Shown here: in pieces, positions 44,399 through 52,717 of the stretch | How positions within the stretch are numbered: position 1 is the first letter of the stretch | Layout: the number at the start of each line of letters is the position of its first letter | NCBI GenBank assembly: GCA_003244255.1 | Contig: QHCD01000035.1 | Coordinates: 1 to 64,000, forward strand | Length of the DNA: 64,000 bases | Source: Pseudonocardiales bacterium | Lineage (GTDB): Bacteria > Actinomycetota > Actinomycetes > Mycobacteriales > QHCD01 | Direction of reading: 5' to 3' | Made by a program: the position numbers and the translations under genes | Notes under the pieces: generated by a model | What the model was told of the DNA's origin: nothing | The model's database searches: none | What the model saw: the letters and a program-made list of their open reading frames with translations, nothing else

Positions 44399-44408
44399 AG
44401 GAGGTGAT
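44399..44408 (+). promoter_or_regulatory. Near-perfect Shine-Dalgarno site of whiB7
   Basis: AGGAGGTGAT is fully complementary to the 16S rRNA tail and lies four bases before the GTG at 44413. It fixes the whiB7 start and implies high translation once the attenuator is passed. Confidence 0.85.
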
Positions 44409-44412
44409 ACCG

Positions 44413-44673
44413 GTGCGTAACGCACCAGCCGGCGCGGCAGCGGATCTGCCGTGCCACGTCTACGACCCGGATCTCTGGTTTGCCGATTCCCCGGCCGACC
44501 TCGAGCAGGCCAAGGCGTACTGCGCCGACTGCCCGGCCCGTCGGGCGTGCCTTGCCGGCGCGCTTGCCCGGCGAGAGCCCTGGGGCGTGTGGGGCGGCGA
44601 GGTCTTCGAGCGTGGGGTAGTGATCCCGCGCAAGCGACCACGTGGCCGACCCCGCAAGGACGAAGCGGCATGA
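44413..44673 (+). CDS. whiB7: WhiB7 (WblC) iron-sulphur transcription factor
   Basis: An 86-residue Wbl protein. Cysteines 14, 37, 40 and 46 (LPCHVYDP..., YCADC, ACLAG) bind a 4Fe-4S cluster; EPWGVWGGEVF is the sigma-factor-contacting turn; and RPRGRPRKDEAA at the C-terminus is the AT-hook that distinguishes WhiB7 from other Wbl proteins. It acts with the primary sigma factor at promoters with an AT-rich upstream element and induces intrinsic antibiotic-resistance genes. Its place next to uvrD2 and near the ABC1 kinase is conserved with M. tuberculosis. Regulation is by the leader described above. Confidence 0.96.
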   Translation: MRNAPAGAAADLPCHVYDPDLWFADSPADLEQAKAYCADCPARRACLAGALARREPWGVWGGEVFERGVVIPRKRPRGRPRKDEAA

Positions 44674-44845
44674 CCAGACCCACCCGCGGATCGGCTCGAC
44701 GATGCGAACCGCGGCGGGATCCGCGCGAGGACGGAGGCAGATGAAGACATCCGTGCGCGGCGACGTTCACGTCGTCGCACTGACGACGAGGCGACCGGCG
44801 GGACGCCGGGCGCCTACCGACACCATCAGGATCAGGAGTGCACAG

Positions 44846-45010
44846 ATGCTCACCATGTATGAAGATCTCGCGCGCGCTCGAATGCGTGAGATGGAGCAGG
44901 ACGCGAGCGAGGCTCGCCGCGCGTCCCGGCTGCTCGCCGCCCGTCGGTGGCAGCGTCGGGCCGAGGCCGCCAGCCACCGCGCCCGGCTCGCTCGACTGTC
45001 GATCCGTTGA
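44846..45010 (+). CDS. Small basic helical protein
   Basis: A 54-residue protein, MLTMYEDLARARMREMEQDASEARRASRLLAARRWQRR..., almost wholly helical and rich in Arg and Ala. Similar tiny proteins occur across actinobacteria without known function. The ATG at 44846 has AGGAG eight bases upstream; the longer open frame from 44642 overlaps whiB7 and has no such support. Confidence 0.6.
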   Translation: MLTMYEDLARARMREMEQDASEARRASRLLAARRWQRRAEAASHRARLARLSIR

Positions 45011-45149
45011 TCGGCCGCAGTTGATCGGCGTGCAGCGGCCCCGTCGGTACACACCGGCGGGGCCGTTGCCATATCCACCGGCAGGTCAGGTCCGCGTTCT
45101 CGGCGCCGCCGGGTGGACAGGGCCGGTAGCGGCGACGAAAGATGGGGTC

Positions 45150-45341
45150 ATGTCGCAGGGCACCATGGACCAACCGCTGCCGCACGCGGTGTGCTCCCGG
45201 TGTGGCGCGGTGGCCGAGAACCACAACCCGACGGCCTGGACGACGCAGTTCGACGAGCGTGGCGCGGGCTGGCTGTGCCCGCCGTGCACGCGGGAGAACC
45301 TCCGATCCATCGAGGGTCGGCTCGACGATCCGTGGTGGTGA
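45150..45341 (+). CDS. Small zinc-ribbon protein
   Basis: A 63-residue protein with CSRCG (about 16-20) and CPPC (about 44-47) forming one zinc ribbon, and the conserved end RENLRSIEGRLDDPWW, which I know from many small actinobacterial proteins of unknown function. Start is ATG 45150, with a GTG directly before it as alternative. Confidence 0.65.
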   Translation: MSQGTMDQPLPHAVCSRCGAVAENHNPTAWTTQFDERGAGWLCPPCTRENLRSIEGRLDDPWW

Positions 45342-45357
45342 CGCCGGGACGCGGTGC

Positions 45358-45363
45358 TAGCGT
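45358..45363 (+). promoter_or_regulatory. -10 box for leaderless PTS IIB transcript
   Basis: TAGCGT ends six bases before the ATG at 45370, with no ribosome site. Confidence 0.4.
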
Positions 45364-45369
45364 CGCGCG

Positions 45370-45891
45370 ATGTCCGCCAACAGCGCGACCGGCAACACCG
45401 CCCCCGTCAAGCACATGCGCATCGACAACCGGCTCATCCACGGCCAGGTCACGGTCACCTGGGTCGGTTCGATCGGCGCCACCCGGCTGATCGTCGCGAA
45501 CGACGACGTCGCGAACGACGACTTCCAGCGGATGCTGCTGCCGCAGGCCGCCCGCGGCGTGGCGACATCGGTGCTCTCAGTCGACGACACCGTGGCCCAC
45601 TGCCTCGGCCCGGACGCCGAGAACGAGACGATCATGATCATCGCGAAGTTCGCCGACGACGCGCTGCGGATCGTGCAGGGCGGCGTCAGACCGGCCGAGG
45701 TCAACGTCGGGAACCAGGCACCGCGACCGGGCACGAAGTTCACCATGGTCACCCGGTCGATCTCGGTCACCGCGGAGGAGGCCGAGACCTACCGCGCGAT
45801 CGCCGCCGTCGGCTTCGACCTGCAGTGCAAGATGATGCCGACCGATCGAGGCGAGAACTTCCTGCGGCTGCTGGAGAAGAAGAAGCTCTGA
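45370..45891 (+). CDS. PTS mannose/sorbose-family component IIB
   Basis: A 173-residue cytoplasmic phospho-carrier. The phosphorylated histidine lies in RIDNRLIHGQVTVTW (about residues 19-33, H26), the hallmark of the Man/Sor family IIB. It receives phosphate from IIA and passes it to the incoming sugar at IIC/IID. A 14-residue N-terminal extension precedes the usual start. It is separated from IIC by 81 bases that contain a promoter and operator, so IIB may be made independently. Confidence 0.92.
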   Translation: MSANSATGNTAPVKHMRIDNRLIHGQVTVTWVGSIGATRLIVANDDVANDDFQRMLLPQAARGVATSVLSVDDTVAHCLGPDAENETIMIIAKFADDALRIVQGGVRPAEVNVGNQAPRPGTKFTMVTRSISVTAEEAETYRAIAAVGFDLQCKMMPTDRGENFLRLLEKKKL

Positions 45892-45902
45892 TGCGTCGGG
45901 CC

Positions 45903-45931
45903 TTGGTGCCCGCGCGCAGCGGTGCTAGATT
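45903..45931 (+). promoter_or_regulatory. Putative promoter of the PTS IIC-IID-IIA operon
   Basis: TTGGTG (45903-45908), 17-bp spacer, TAGATT (45926-45931). Transcription would start close to 45938, directly before the palindrome at 45944. Confidence 0.5.
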
Positions 45932-45943
45932 CCCGGGCGACTA

Positions 45944-45959
45944 AGTGGTCTAGTCCACT
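45944..45959. promoter_or_regulatory. GntR/HutC-type operator palindrome
   Basis: AGTGGTCTAGTCCACT is a 16-bp inverted repeat with one mismatched pair, very like the binding site of HutC-subfamily GntR regulators such as DasR (AGTGGTCTAGACCACT). It lies between the predicted promoter and the IIC start. The GntR/UTRA gene at 49342 is the obvious candidate to bind it. Confidence 0.7.
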
Positions 45960-45972
45960 GGAGGCGGTCGCC

Positions 45973-46737
45973 GTGCTGGTCGCAATCCTGCTCACGCTCT
46001 TGGCCGTGTTCGCCATCTACGACACGCTCGGCCCGACACTCGTCTACGCCGGCCGGCCGTTGATTGCCGGCACCGTTGCCGGCCTCGTCGTCGGTGACCT
46101 CAAGCTCGGGATGGCCATCGGCGCCACCATCGAGCTCACCGCGCTCGGCGTCTACACCTACGGCGGCGCGACCATCCCCGACTATCCGACCGGCGCCATC
46201 GTCGGCACGGCGCTGGCCCACGCCGCGACCGGCGGGTTCACCCACCAGCTCGCGCTGGGCATCGGGCTCGGCATTCCGGCCGCGCTGCTGCTCACCGCCC
46301 TGGACCCAATCGGCCGGTTCCTGCCGACGTTCTGGATCCACCGCGCCGATCGGGCCGCCATGGCCGGCCGGACGAGGGAGATGACCTGGCTGCACATCAC
46401 CGCGTTCCTGCCGTGGGCGCTGGTGCGGGCGATACCCACGTTCATCGCCGTCTACTTCCTGAACAGCCACACCGTCACCAACCTGCAGAAAGACATACCG
46501 GCCGGGTTTACCCAGGGGATGACGCTGGTCGGCGCGATCCTGCCGGCGGTCGGCTTCGCGATGCTGCTGAGGCTGCTGCCCGTGAAGCGGTACTGGTACA
46601 TGCTGCTGATCGGCTTCGTGCTCTTCGCCTACATGAACGTCTCGCTGCTCGGCATCGCGCTGTTCGGACTCGCCATTGCCATCATGTTCGTCACCCTGAA
46701 GCCGTCCCCCAACCAGCGGGAGACCAGCAATGTCTGA
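45973..46737 (+). CDS. PTS mannose/sorbose-family component IIC
   Basis: A 254-residue membrane protein with about seven hydrophobic segments; AGRPLIAGTVAGLVVGDLKLGMAIGATIELTALGVYTYGGATIPDYPTGAIVGTA is the conserved EIIC Man/Sor core. Together with IID it forms the sugar channel. The GTG at 45973 is chosen because GGAGG precedes it by eight bases and the operator lies just upstream; the longer frame from 45922 would run through the operator. It overlaps IID by eight bases. Confidence 0.9.
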   Translation: MLVAILLTLLAVFAIYDTLGPTLVYAGRPLIAGTVAGLVVGDLKLGMAIGATIELTALGVYTYGGATIPDYPTGAIVGTALAHAATGGFTHQLALGIGLGIPAALLLTALDPIGRFLPTFWIHRADRAAMAGRTREMTWLHITAFLPWALVRAIPTFIAVYFLNSHTVTNLQKDIPAGFTQGMTLVGAILPAVGFAMLLRLLPVKRYWYMLLIGFVLFAYMNVSLLGIALFGLAIAIMFVTLKPSPNQRETSNV

Positions 46738-47605
46738 CATCGCGACGAGAACCGAGGACCGCCCGGAGCTGACGAAGCGCGACCTCAACCGCTCGTTCTG
46801 GCGCTACTTCTGGTCTTTCCAGATCTCTTGGAACTACGAGCGCATGCAGGCGCTCGGCTTCTGCTGGGCGATGCAGCCGTCGCTGCGCCGCATCTACCGC
46901 AACGATGAGGAGTTCACCGCAGGCTTGCAGCGCCACCTGGTTTTCTTCAACACATCGCCGATCATCGGCGGTCCGCTGATCCTCGGCAGCGCTATCGCGA
47001 TGGAGGAGGCCGGCTCGCCAAGCTCGGCCGAAGGCGTGAAGGTCGCGATGATGGGCCCGATGGCGGGCATCGGGGACACCATCACCTTCGCGCTCTACAA
47101 CAGCATCATCTTCACGATCGGCGCCAACTGGGCCTTGCAGGGCAAGGTAATCGGGCCGATCTTCGTCGGGCTCCTGGTGCTGGTGCCCTACTTCCTCGTG
47201 CGCCGCTGGCAGTTCATGTTCGGCTACACGCAGGGCAGGAACCTGGCGACCCGCTTGGCGACCGGCGCGCTGGAGAAGGTGAACGAGGGCGCGACCATCC
47301 TCGGGCTGATCGTTCTCGGCGGCTTCATCCCGTCCATCGTTAGGATCGTCACGACGCTGACCTACAAGCAGACGATCACCACGACCACGAAGGCGGGCGC
47401 CGCGCAGAAGGTGACGCAGAAGGTCAACGTGCAGGACCAGCTCGACACGGTGCTGCCATACCTGCTGCCCGCTGCCCTGACCGCGCTGGTCTTCTTCCTG
47501 CTGCGCAAGTTCAACCTGAACCCGGTCTGGGCGATCGCGTTGGTGTTCGCGGTCGGGCTCGGTCTCGGCTGGTTCGGCTACTTCGCGCCGCCGACGCCCA
47601 AGTAG
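46730..47605 (+). CDS. PTS mannose/sorbose-family component IID
   Basis: A 291-residue membrane protein with the family start LTKRDLNRSFWRYFWSFQISWNYERMQALGFCWAMQPSLRRIY and the GPMAGIGDTI stretch near residue 108. C-terminal helices end GLGWFGYFAPP. It is an obligate partner of IIC, and both are found only in this PTS family, which is uncommon in actinobacteria. Confidence 0.93.
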   Translation: MSDIATRTEDRPELTKRDLNRSFWRYFWSFQISWNYERMQALGFCWAMQPSLRRIYRNDEEFTAGLQRHLVFFNTSPIIGGPLILGSAIAMEEAGSPSSAEGVKVAMMGPMAGIGDTITFALYNSIIFTIGANWALQGKVIGPIFVGLLVLVPYFLVRRWQFMFGYTQGRNLATRLATGALEKVNEGATILGLIVLGGFIPSIVRIVTTLTYKQTITTTTKAGAAQKVTQKVNVQDQLDTVLPYLLPAALTALVFFLLRKFNLNPVWAIALVFAVGLGLGWFGYFAPPTPK

Positions 47606-47612
47606 TGCCGCG

Positions 47613-48047
47613 ATGACACAGGTGCCGGTCGTGCTGCTCGGGCACGGCGACTACGCCTCTGGTGTGCGCAGCGCCGTCGAACTCATCCTGGGCCCGCAGA
47701 GAGAGCTGGCGGACGTGTCGTTGGCGCCCGAGGGCAGCACCGAGCAGGTGACGGCCGACGTGAAGGCGGAGCTGGAACGCCTGGGCTATCTCGATTCCGG
47801 GGCTGCCGGCGCCCTCGTGCTGGTCGACCTCTTCGGCGGTAGCCCGGCCAACGCCGTCAGCGCGATGGCGCTCGCCGACCCGCGGTTGCAGGTGGTCGCC
47901 GGGCTGAACCTGCCGATGGCACTGGAGGTGCTCACCAGCAGCGAGGGATCCGCCGAACGACTCGCGACGCTAGCGCTCGGCGCGGGCACGGACGGCGTCA
48001 TCGACGTCGGTGCGAAGGTACGCGCCCTGCAGGCCGCGCCCGGATAG
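47613..48047 (+). CDS. PTS mannose-family component IIA
   Basis: A 144-residue cytoplasmic protein of the EIIA-Man fold. The phosphorylated histidine is in VVLLGHGDYASGV (H11), and LVLVDLFGGSPANAVSAMA is the conserved helix start. It accepts phosphate from HPr and donates it to IIB. It starts seven bases after IID; no HPr or EI gene is seen in the window. Confidence 0.93.
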   Translation: MTQVPVVLLGHGDYASGVRSAVELILGPQRELADVSLAPEGSTEQVTADVKAELERLGYLDSGAAGALVLVDLFGGSPANAVSAMALADPRLQVVAGLNLPMALEVLTSSEGSAERLATLALGAGTDGVIDVGAKVRALQAAPG

Positions 48048-48056
48048 GGACTCCGG

Positions 48057-49373
48057 GTGATCCTCGGCGCGGTCGCCGTCGTCGACGTGACCCCGTGCGT
48101 CGGCCTGCCGATGGCCGGTTACGGTGCACGCGGCGACGCCGTCAGCACCGGCGTTCTCGATCCGCTCACCGCGTCGGTGCTGTGGCTCCGCGACCCGGTC
48201 GGCGTCGACGTGGTCTGGGTGGCGATCGACACGCTGTCCGTCGACACCACGACGGCTGGGCGGGTCCGAAACGCCGTCGCGTCGGCGATCGACGTCGACC
48301 CCGGCGCCGTCGTGGTGTGCGCATCGCACACGCACGCCGGCCCGGCCGGATGGACGAATGCGCAGTACGACGACGTCCCGCGATCGGCTGACGAGGCGCT
48401 CATCAAGGAGCTCATCGCCCGAATCACCTGTGCCGCAGGCGATCTACGACTCGAGCCGGTGAGTCTCTCGTGGGCCGTGGCGCCGTCGATCGGCGTCGCT
48501 ACCAATCGCGGCAGCCTCCACGGACCGCACGACGACACTGCGGGGACTCTGGTGATGAGCGGCCCGGCGGGAGGGCCGATCGCGCTGCTCGTCGACTACG
48601 CCTGCCATCCGACCGTGCTCGGCGCCGACAACCTGCGCTACAGCGCCGACTTCCCCGCGGCCGCCCGTCGGGTCGCGGCCGGCGCGCTCGCCGAGACCGC
48701 CGGCGGGCGGTCGCCGGCGGTGCTCTTCCTGCAGGGTGCCGCCGGCGATGCCAGCACCCGCTTCACCCGGCGGTCCCAGACGCCGGCCGAGGCCGTCCGC
48801 CTGGGCGGGCGGCTGGGTGCGTGCGTGGCAGCGGCTGCCTTCGCGGCCGGACCGTTGCCGGCCGATCTCCGCATCGGATTGCGGCGGGCCGACGTGCGGC
48901 TGCCGGTCCGGCCGCCAGCGCCGATCGCCGACGCCGATGCCGACGTCGAGCGCACCCACGCGCAGTGGGTGCGACTGGACGCGGCTGTCGGAACCGCGGC
49001 CGAGCGGATCGCCCGCACCCGGCACGAGGGAGCGGTGATCGCCGCTGCCCGCAGCCGCCGGCAGCTGCCCGAGTCGGTGAGCCTGCCGATCACCGCGGTG
49101 ACGCTCGGTCCGGTCGGCTGGGCGATGCTGCCGGTCGAGCCGTTCGCGTCGTACGGTGCCGCGATCCGAGCGTCTCGGACGAGCGCGACAACCCGTGTGA
49201 TCGGATACGCCGACGGCTACTTCGGCTATCTGGCAGACGAAGCAGCGCACGCCGAGGGCGGCTACGAAGCCCGCTCGAGCCTCTTCGATCCGGCCGCCGG
49301 AGACCGGCTGGCAACCGCGGCGATCGAGCTGCTGGCGTCCGTCACCGGCCGACCTGCCGTTCGATCCGCATGA
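48057..49373 (+). CDS. Neutral ceramidase-superfamily hydrolase
   Basis: A 438-residue protein matching the N-terminal catalytic domain of neutral/alkaline non-lysosomal ceramidases. SHTHAGPAGW (about 98-107) holds zinc-binding histidines, YACHPTVLG another, and FLQGAAGDASTR (about 224-235) the conserved Gln-Gly-Ala-Ala-Gly-Asp. There is no signal peptide, and the C-terminal immunoglobulin-like domain of true ceramidases is absent. Directly behind the PTS genes with a nine-base gap, it probably acts on the imported, phosphorylated compound or an N-acyl amino sugar; this is inference. It overlaps the GntR gene by 32 bases tail-to-tail. Confidence 0.8.
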   Translation: MILGAVAVVDVTPCVGLPMAGYGARGDAVSTGVLDPLTASVLWLRDPVGVDVVWVAIDTLSVDTTTAGRVRNAVASAIDVDPGAVVVCASHTHAGPAGWTNAQYDDVPRSADEALIKELIARITCAAGDLRLEPVSLSWAVAPSIGVATNRGSLHGPHDDTAGTLVMSGPAGGPIALLVDYACHPTVLGADNLRYSADFPAAARRVAAGALAETAGGRSPAVLFLQGAAGDASTRFTRRSQTPAEAVRLGGRLGACVAAAAFAAGPLPADLRIGLRRADVRLPVRPPAPIADADADVERTHAQWVRLDAAVGTAAERIARTRHEGAVIAAARSRRQLPESVSLPITAVTLGPVGWAMLPVEPFASYGAAIRASRTSATTRVIGYADGYFGYLADEAAHAEGGYEARSSLFDPAAGDRLATAAIELLASVTGRPAVRSA

Positions 49374-50124
49374 CGACGTCGTACCGGTCGCCGCGATAGA
49401 CCGACCGCGCGAACTCGAACACGGCGGCGTCGTCGTCGCGGGTGGTGCGCTCGATCGAGAAGCACGGCATCGCCGGGTCGATGCCGAGCAGGCCGGCGTC
49501 GAGCCGGTCGGGCAGGATCGCCGATACCCTCTGCAGCGCCGTCGCCGGTCGGACGCCGTAACGCTGCTCCAGCAGCTGGTACAGCGATGCGCCGCCGGAG
49601 AGATCGGTGGTCTCCAGATCCGGGAATCGACCGGCCGGAAGGTTCGTCCGTTCGACGGCGAGCGGCACGCCGTTGGCCGTGCGCACCCGCACGACGTGCA
49701 CGATCGGCACGCCCGCGCCGAGGCCGAAACGATCGGCCATCGCGGATGCGGCCGGCAACAGGCCCATCGACAGCAGCTGCGCGCCCGGAATCAGGCCGCG
49801 GCTGCGCATCTCGTGGGAGAACGACGAGAGCGGGCTGCTCTGCACCAGCTTCGGCTCCGCGGCCAGCGTGCCGTGACCGCGCCTGCGCACCACCCGGCCG
49901 GCCAGCGCCAGCCGGTCGAGTTCCTGCCGGACCGTCATCCTCGCGACGCCGTAACGCGCCGCGAGGTCACGCTCGCTCGGCAGCCGAGCACCGGGGTTGA
50001 GTGTCTCGACCAGGTCGAGCAGGATCTCCTGCAGCTGCTCGCCCTTCGGGCGCCGCAACGACAACCGCACCGGCAGGGTCGCGGGGTGGTTCGGCGCGCG
50101 TTCGGGCCGCTGCCGGGTCGTCAT
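49342..50124 (-). CDS. GntR-family regulator with UTRA domain
   Basis: A 260-residue regulator of the HutC type. The winged HTH (about 25-92) includes LPSERDLAARYGVARMTVRQELDRLALAGRVVRRRGHGT; the UTRA ligand domain follows (about 100-255: SSFSHEMRSRGLIPGAQLL, RVRTANGVPLAVERTNLPAGRFP). UTRA domains bind sugars or sugar phosphates. It faces the PTS operon and is likely the repressor acting at 45944-45959. Confidence 0.92.
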   Translation of the reverse strand: MTTRQRPERAPNHPATLPVRLSLRRPKGEQLQEILLDLVETLNPGARLPSERDLAARYGVARMTVRQELDRLALAGRVVRRRGHGTLAAEPKLVQSSPLSSFSHEMRSRGLIPGAQLLSMGLLPAASAMADRFGLGAGVPIVHVVRVRTANGVPLAVERTNLPAGRFPDLETTDLSGGASLYQLLEQRYGVRPATALQRVSAILPDRLDAGLLGIDPAMPCFSIERTTRDDDAAVFEFARSVYRGDRYDVVMRIERQVGR

Positions 50125-50125
50125 G

Positions 50126-51436
50126 TCAATCCGCGAAGCCGGGCTGCCAGCGCTCGACGATCGCGCGGTACCGGGCCTTGGCCTCGAGCTGGCACAGCAC
50201 CGCGATCGACCCCAGCGTCACCCGGTGCACGAGCAGGTAGGCCGGCGGCAGGTTCAGCTGGCGGGAGAGGCGAGCGGCCTCGGTGCGCGGGTCTCCGACC
50301 CGGGCCGCCTCCCGCTGCAGCCAGCCGCGGCTGAACTTGAACGAGGTCACCCGCAGCGGGTCGAGGATCGGTCCGAAGAAGTCGAGCACCCGATCGGGGT
50401 CGATGTCGACACCGGCACGAACGAACCCCTCGGCGCGCAGGCCCTCGACCAGCGCGGGTGCGTCACCGGCGACGGCGAGCCGGGCCAGCCGGCCGATCTG
50501 GCGCGGCAGCTGCTCGGGCAGCCGCGCTACGGCGCCGAAATCGAGGACGCCGAGCCGCCTGCCGTCGACGATCCGGTAGTTGCCGGGGTGCGGGTCGGCG
50601 TGCAGCAGTCCGCAGCGTGGCGGCGCGGAGAAATGCAGGGTGACGAGCAGCTCGCCGGCGAGGTTGCGCTCCGGCTGGGTGCCGGCGGCGATCACGTCGG
50701 CCAGCGGCCGGCCGTCGAGCCACTCGCAGATCAGCACCTTGGGCGCGCTCGCGACGACCCGGGGCACCACGATCTGGGCATCGCCCGCGTAACAGGCGGC
50801 GAATCGGCGTTGCGCATCCGCCTCGAGGGCATAGTCGAGCTCCTCGCGGGCGCGTTCCTTCAGCTCGGCGATCAGCGGCTTGATGTCGAGCCCGGGCATC
50901 ATGATCGCGAACATCCGCGCGAACCGGCCCAGCTGGGTGAGGTCGGCCATCAAGGCCGGCCCGGCGCCGGGGTACTGCACCTTGACGGCGACGGTGCGCC
51001 CGTCCCGCCAGGTCGCGCGGTGCACCTGCCCGATGCTCGCCGCGGCGGCTGGTGTGTCGTCGAAGTCGACGACCCGGCTGCGCCAGTCGCGGCCGAGCTG
51101 CTCGTCAAGCACCCGCCGCACGGTCGCGGCCGGCATCGGCGGCGCGGCCTCCTGCAGCCGCGTCAACGCCTCCCGGTACGGTGCTGCGCTCTCCTCCGGC
51201 AGCGCGGCCTCGAAGATCGACAGCGCCTGGCCGAACTTCATCGCGCCGCCCTTGAGCTGACCAAGTACGGTGAACAGCTGCTCGGCGGTGCGTTGCTGCA
51301 GCTCCGCGGTCACGGTCTCGCTGGACTGGCGCGACAGTCGCTTGCCGAGCCCGATCGTGGCCCGCCCGGCGACCCCGAGTGGCAACGTCGCGAGCCTTGC
51401 GGTTCGGCTGACGCTGCGCCGGGGAATGTCGCTCAC
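50126..51436 (-). CDS. ABC1/UbiB-family atypical kinase
   Basis: A 436-residue ADCK/UbiB protein. The signature KxGQ motif is MKFGQALS (about 65-72), the Ala-rich loop reads AAAASIGQVHRA, the ATP lysine lies in VAVKVQYPG, and HADPHPGNY plus LDFGAVARL are the catalytic and metal segments. It probably acts in quinone or lipid metabolism. It matches Rv3197 near whiB7. GTG at 51436; it ends one base before the GntR gene begins, suggesting co-transcription. Confidence 0.9.
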   Translation of the reverse strand: MSDIPRRSVSRTARLATLPLGVAGRATIGLGKRLSRQSSETVTAELQQRTAEQLFTVLGQLKGGAMKFGQALSIFEAALPEESAAPYREALTRLQEAAPPMPAATVRRVLDEQLGRDWRSRVVDFDDTPAAAASIGQVHRATWRDGRTVAVKVQYPGAGPALMADLTQLGRFARMFAIMMPGLDIKPLIAELKERAREELDYALEADAQRRFAACYAGDAQIVVPRVVASAPKVLICEWLDGRPLADVIAAGTQPERNLAGELLVTLHFSAPPRCGLLHADPHPGNYRIVDGRRLGVLDFGAVARLPEQLPRQIGRLARLAVAGDAPALVEGLRAEGFVRAGVDIDPDRVLDFFGPILDPLRVTSFKFSRGWLQREAARVGDPRTEAARLSRQLNLPPAYLLVHRVTLGSIAVLCQLEAKARYRAIVERWQPGFAD

Positions 51437-51514
51437 AGCACCCTCACGGCACCATTGTCGCGGGTGCCGCCGCCGAGTCGCTCGCCGGCCGTCGACCGCT
51501 GGGTGCGGGCGCAG

Positions 51515-52717
51515 TCAGCTGGCCTGCCGGACCCAGTCCGTCCCCGCGGCGTCGAATCCGGCGTCGACGTCGTCGAGGCACCCGCAATCGGCGTGTGGCA
51601 ACCAGACCCGGCGACGCAGCTGCGTGTGCGGTGCGGGCAGCTCCATCGTGGCGCCGACGACCGCGGGCCGGCCGCCGGCGAGATAGGTCAGGATCTGCAG
51701 CGCTCCCAGTCCCGCGGCCAGCGCTGCGAGCACGACGTCGCACGGCGGGATGTGCCGTCTCGGCGTTGCCGACAGCTGCGTGGCGACGAGCGGCCACGCC
51801 GGGTCGCGTTCGGCCCGGTGCAGGTCCGCACAGTGCAGGCAGCTGGTCCGGCCCGGTATGACCAGCGGACCGACGATCGCCGTCGTCTCGCGGACGCCGA
51901 CGACCAGATGGGCGACGCCGGTGCGGTGCAGCCCGTCGCTGAACTCCGGCGCTACTGGCGCCGCGCTGGCCAGGACCACCAGCGCCGGCCGCTCGTCCGG
52001 TTTCGGGGGCCCTGTGTCGACCCCCGGTGCGACCCGGCAGAGCGCGTCCGCGGCGGCGTCGCGCGCCGGCCGGCCGACGTCACCGGCCGCAGAGCCGGCT
52101 GGCGCGATGTCGGCCGGCTCGACCGTGCCGGGATCGATGACGCTGACTCGCGACACACCGGCGGCGACCAGCAACGAGGCCAGCGGCACGCCGATCCGCC
52201 CGGCGCCGTGCACCAGCACCGAGCCCGCGCGCCGGGCGGCGAACGCCGCGCCCGCGCCGTCATCGGGCTGGGTGAGGGACAGCGCGGCGAGGTCGGGTCC
52301 AAGTCGGCCGCGCTCAGCGCCGCCGACGATCGGCTGCCTTCCGGCGTCGAGCACCGCGTCACCTCGGCGCAGAGCGTCGAGCAGCGCCGCGACGGTGGCG
52401 ACCTCGAGCCCTGCCGCCGCGGCGTCGGCGAGCACCTCGCCGTCGGCGCGCGAGCCGTCCAGGCCGAGCAGCAGCCGGGCGAGCGTCGTGTCGACGTCGT
52501 CGACGACGAGTGCCCGCGCGGGGTCGACGCCGAGCTGCAGGCTCGAGGTGCTGCGCCAGAGCCGGCGCAGCGCGGGATTGAGCAGCGGCCGGTACGTCGG
52601 TGCTGGCCGCGAGTCTGAAACCCCCACCGCATCCGCGACGGCCGCCGCGGGCGGTGAGCTGGGCTGCGGGCCGCCGGCCACCGGCTCGGTGATCGGGCCG
52701 CTCATCGTGCTGCTCAT
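51515..52717 (-). CDS. ThiF/E1-like adenylation-fold protein
   Basis: A 400-residue protein with a C-terminal E1-like fold (about 165-390). The nucleotide loop reads VLVHGAGRIGVPLASLLVAAGVSRVSVIDPGTVEPADI; zinc cysteines occur as CLHC (about 290) and ADCGC near the C-terminus. The N-terminal ~150 residues form a separate domain like the leader-peptide-binding part of thiazole/oxazole (TOMM) cyclodehydratase partners. No cyclodehydratase or precursor gene is seen nearby, so a cofactor or protein-activation role remains open. Starts at ATG 52717 with GAGGTGA four bases before. Confidence 0.75.
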   Translation of the reverse strand: MSSTMSGPITEPVAGGPQPSSPPAAAVADAVGVSDSRPAPTYRPLLNPALRRLWRSTSSLQLGVDPARALVVDDVDTTLARLLLGLDGSRADGEVLADAAAAGLEVATVAALLDALRRGDAVLDAGRQPIVGGAERGRLGPDLAALSLTQPDDGAGAAFAARRAGSVLVHGAGRIGVPLASLLVAAGVSRVSVIDPGTVEPADIAPAGSAAGDVGRPARDAAADALCRVAPGVDTGPPKPDERPALVVLASAAPVAPEFSDGLHRTGVAHLVVGVRETTAIVGPLVIPGRTSCLHCADLHRAERDPAWPLVATQLSATPRRHIPPCDVVLAALAAGLGALQILTYLAGGRPAVVGATMELPAPHTQLRRRVWLPHADCGCLDDVDAGFDAAGTDWVRQAS

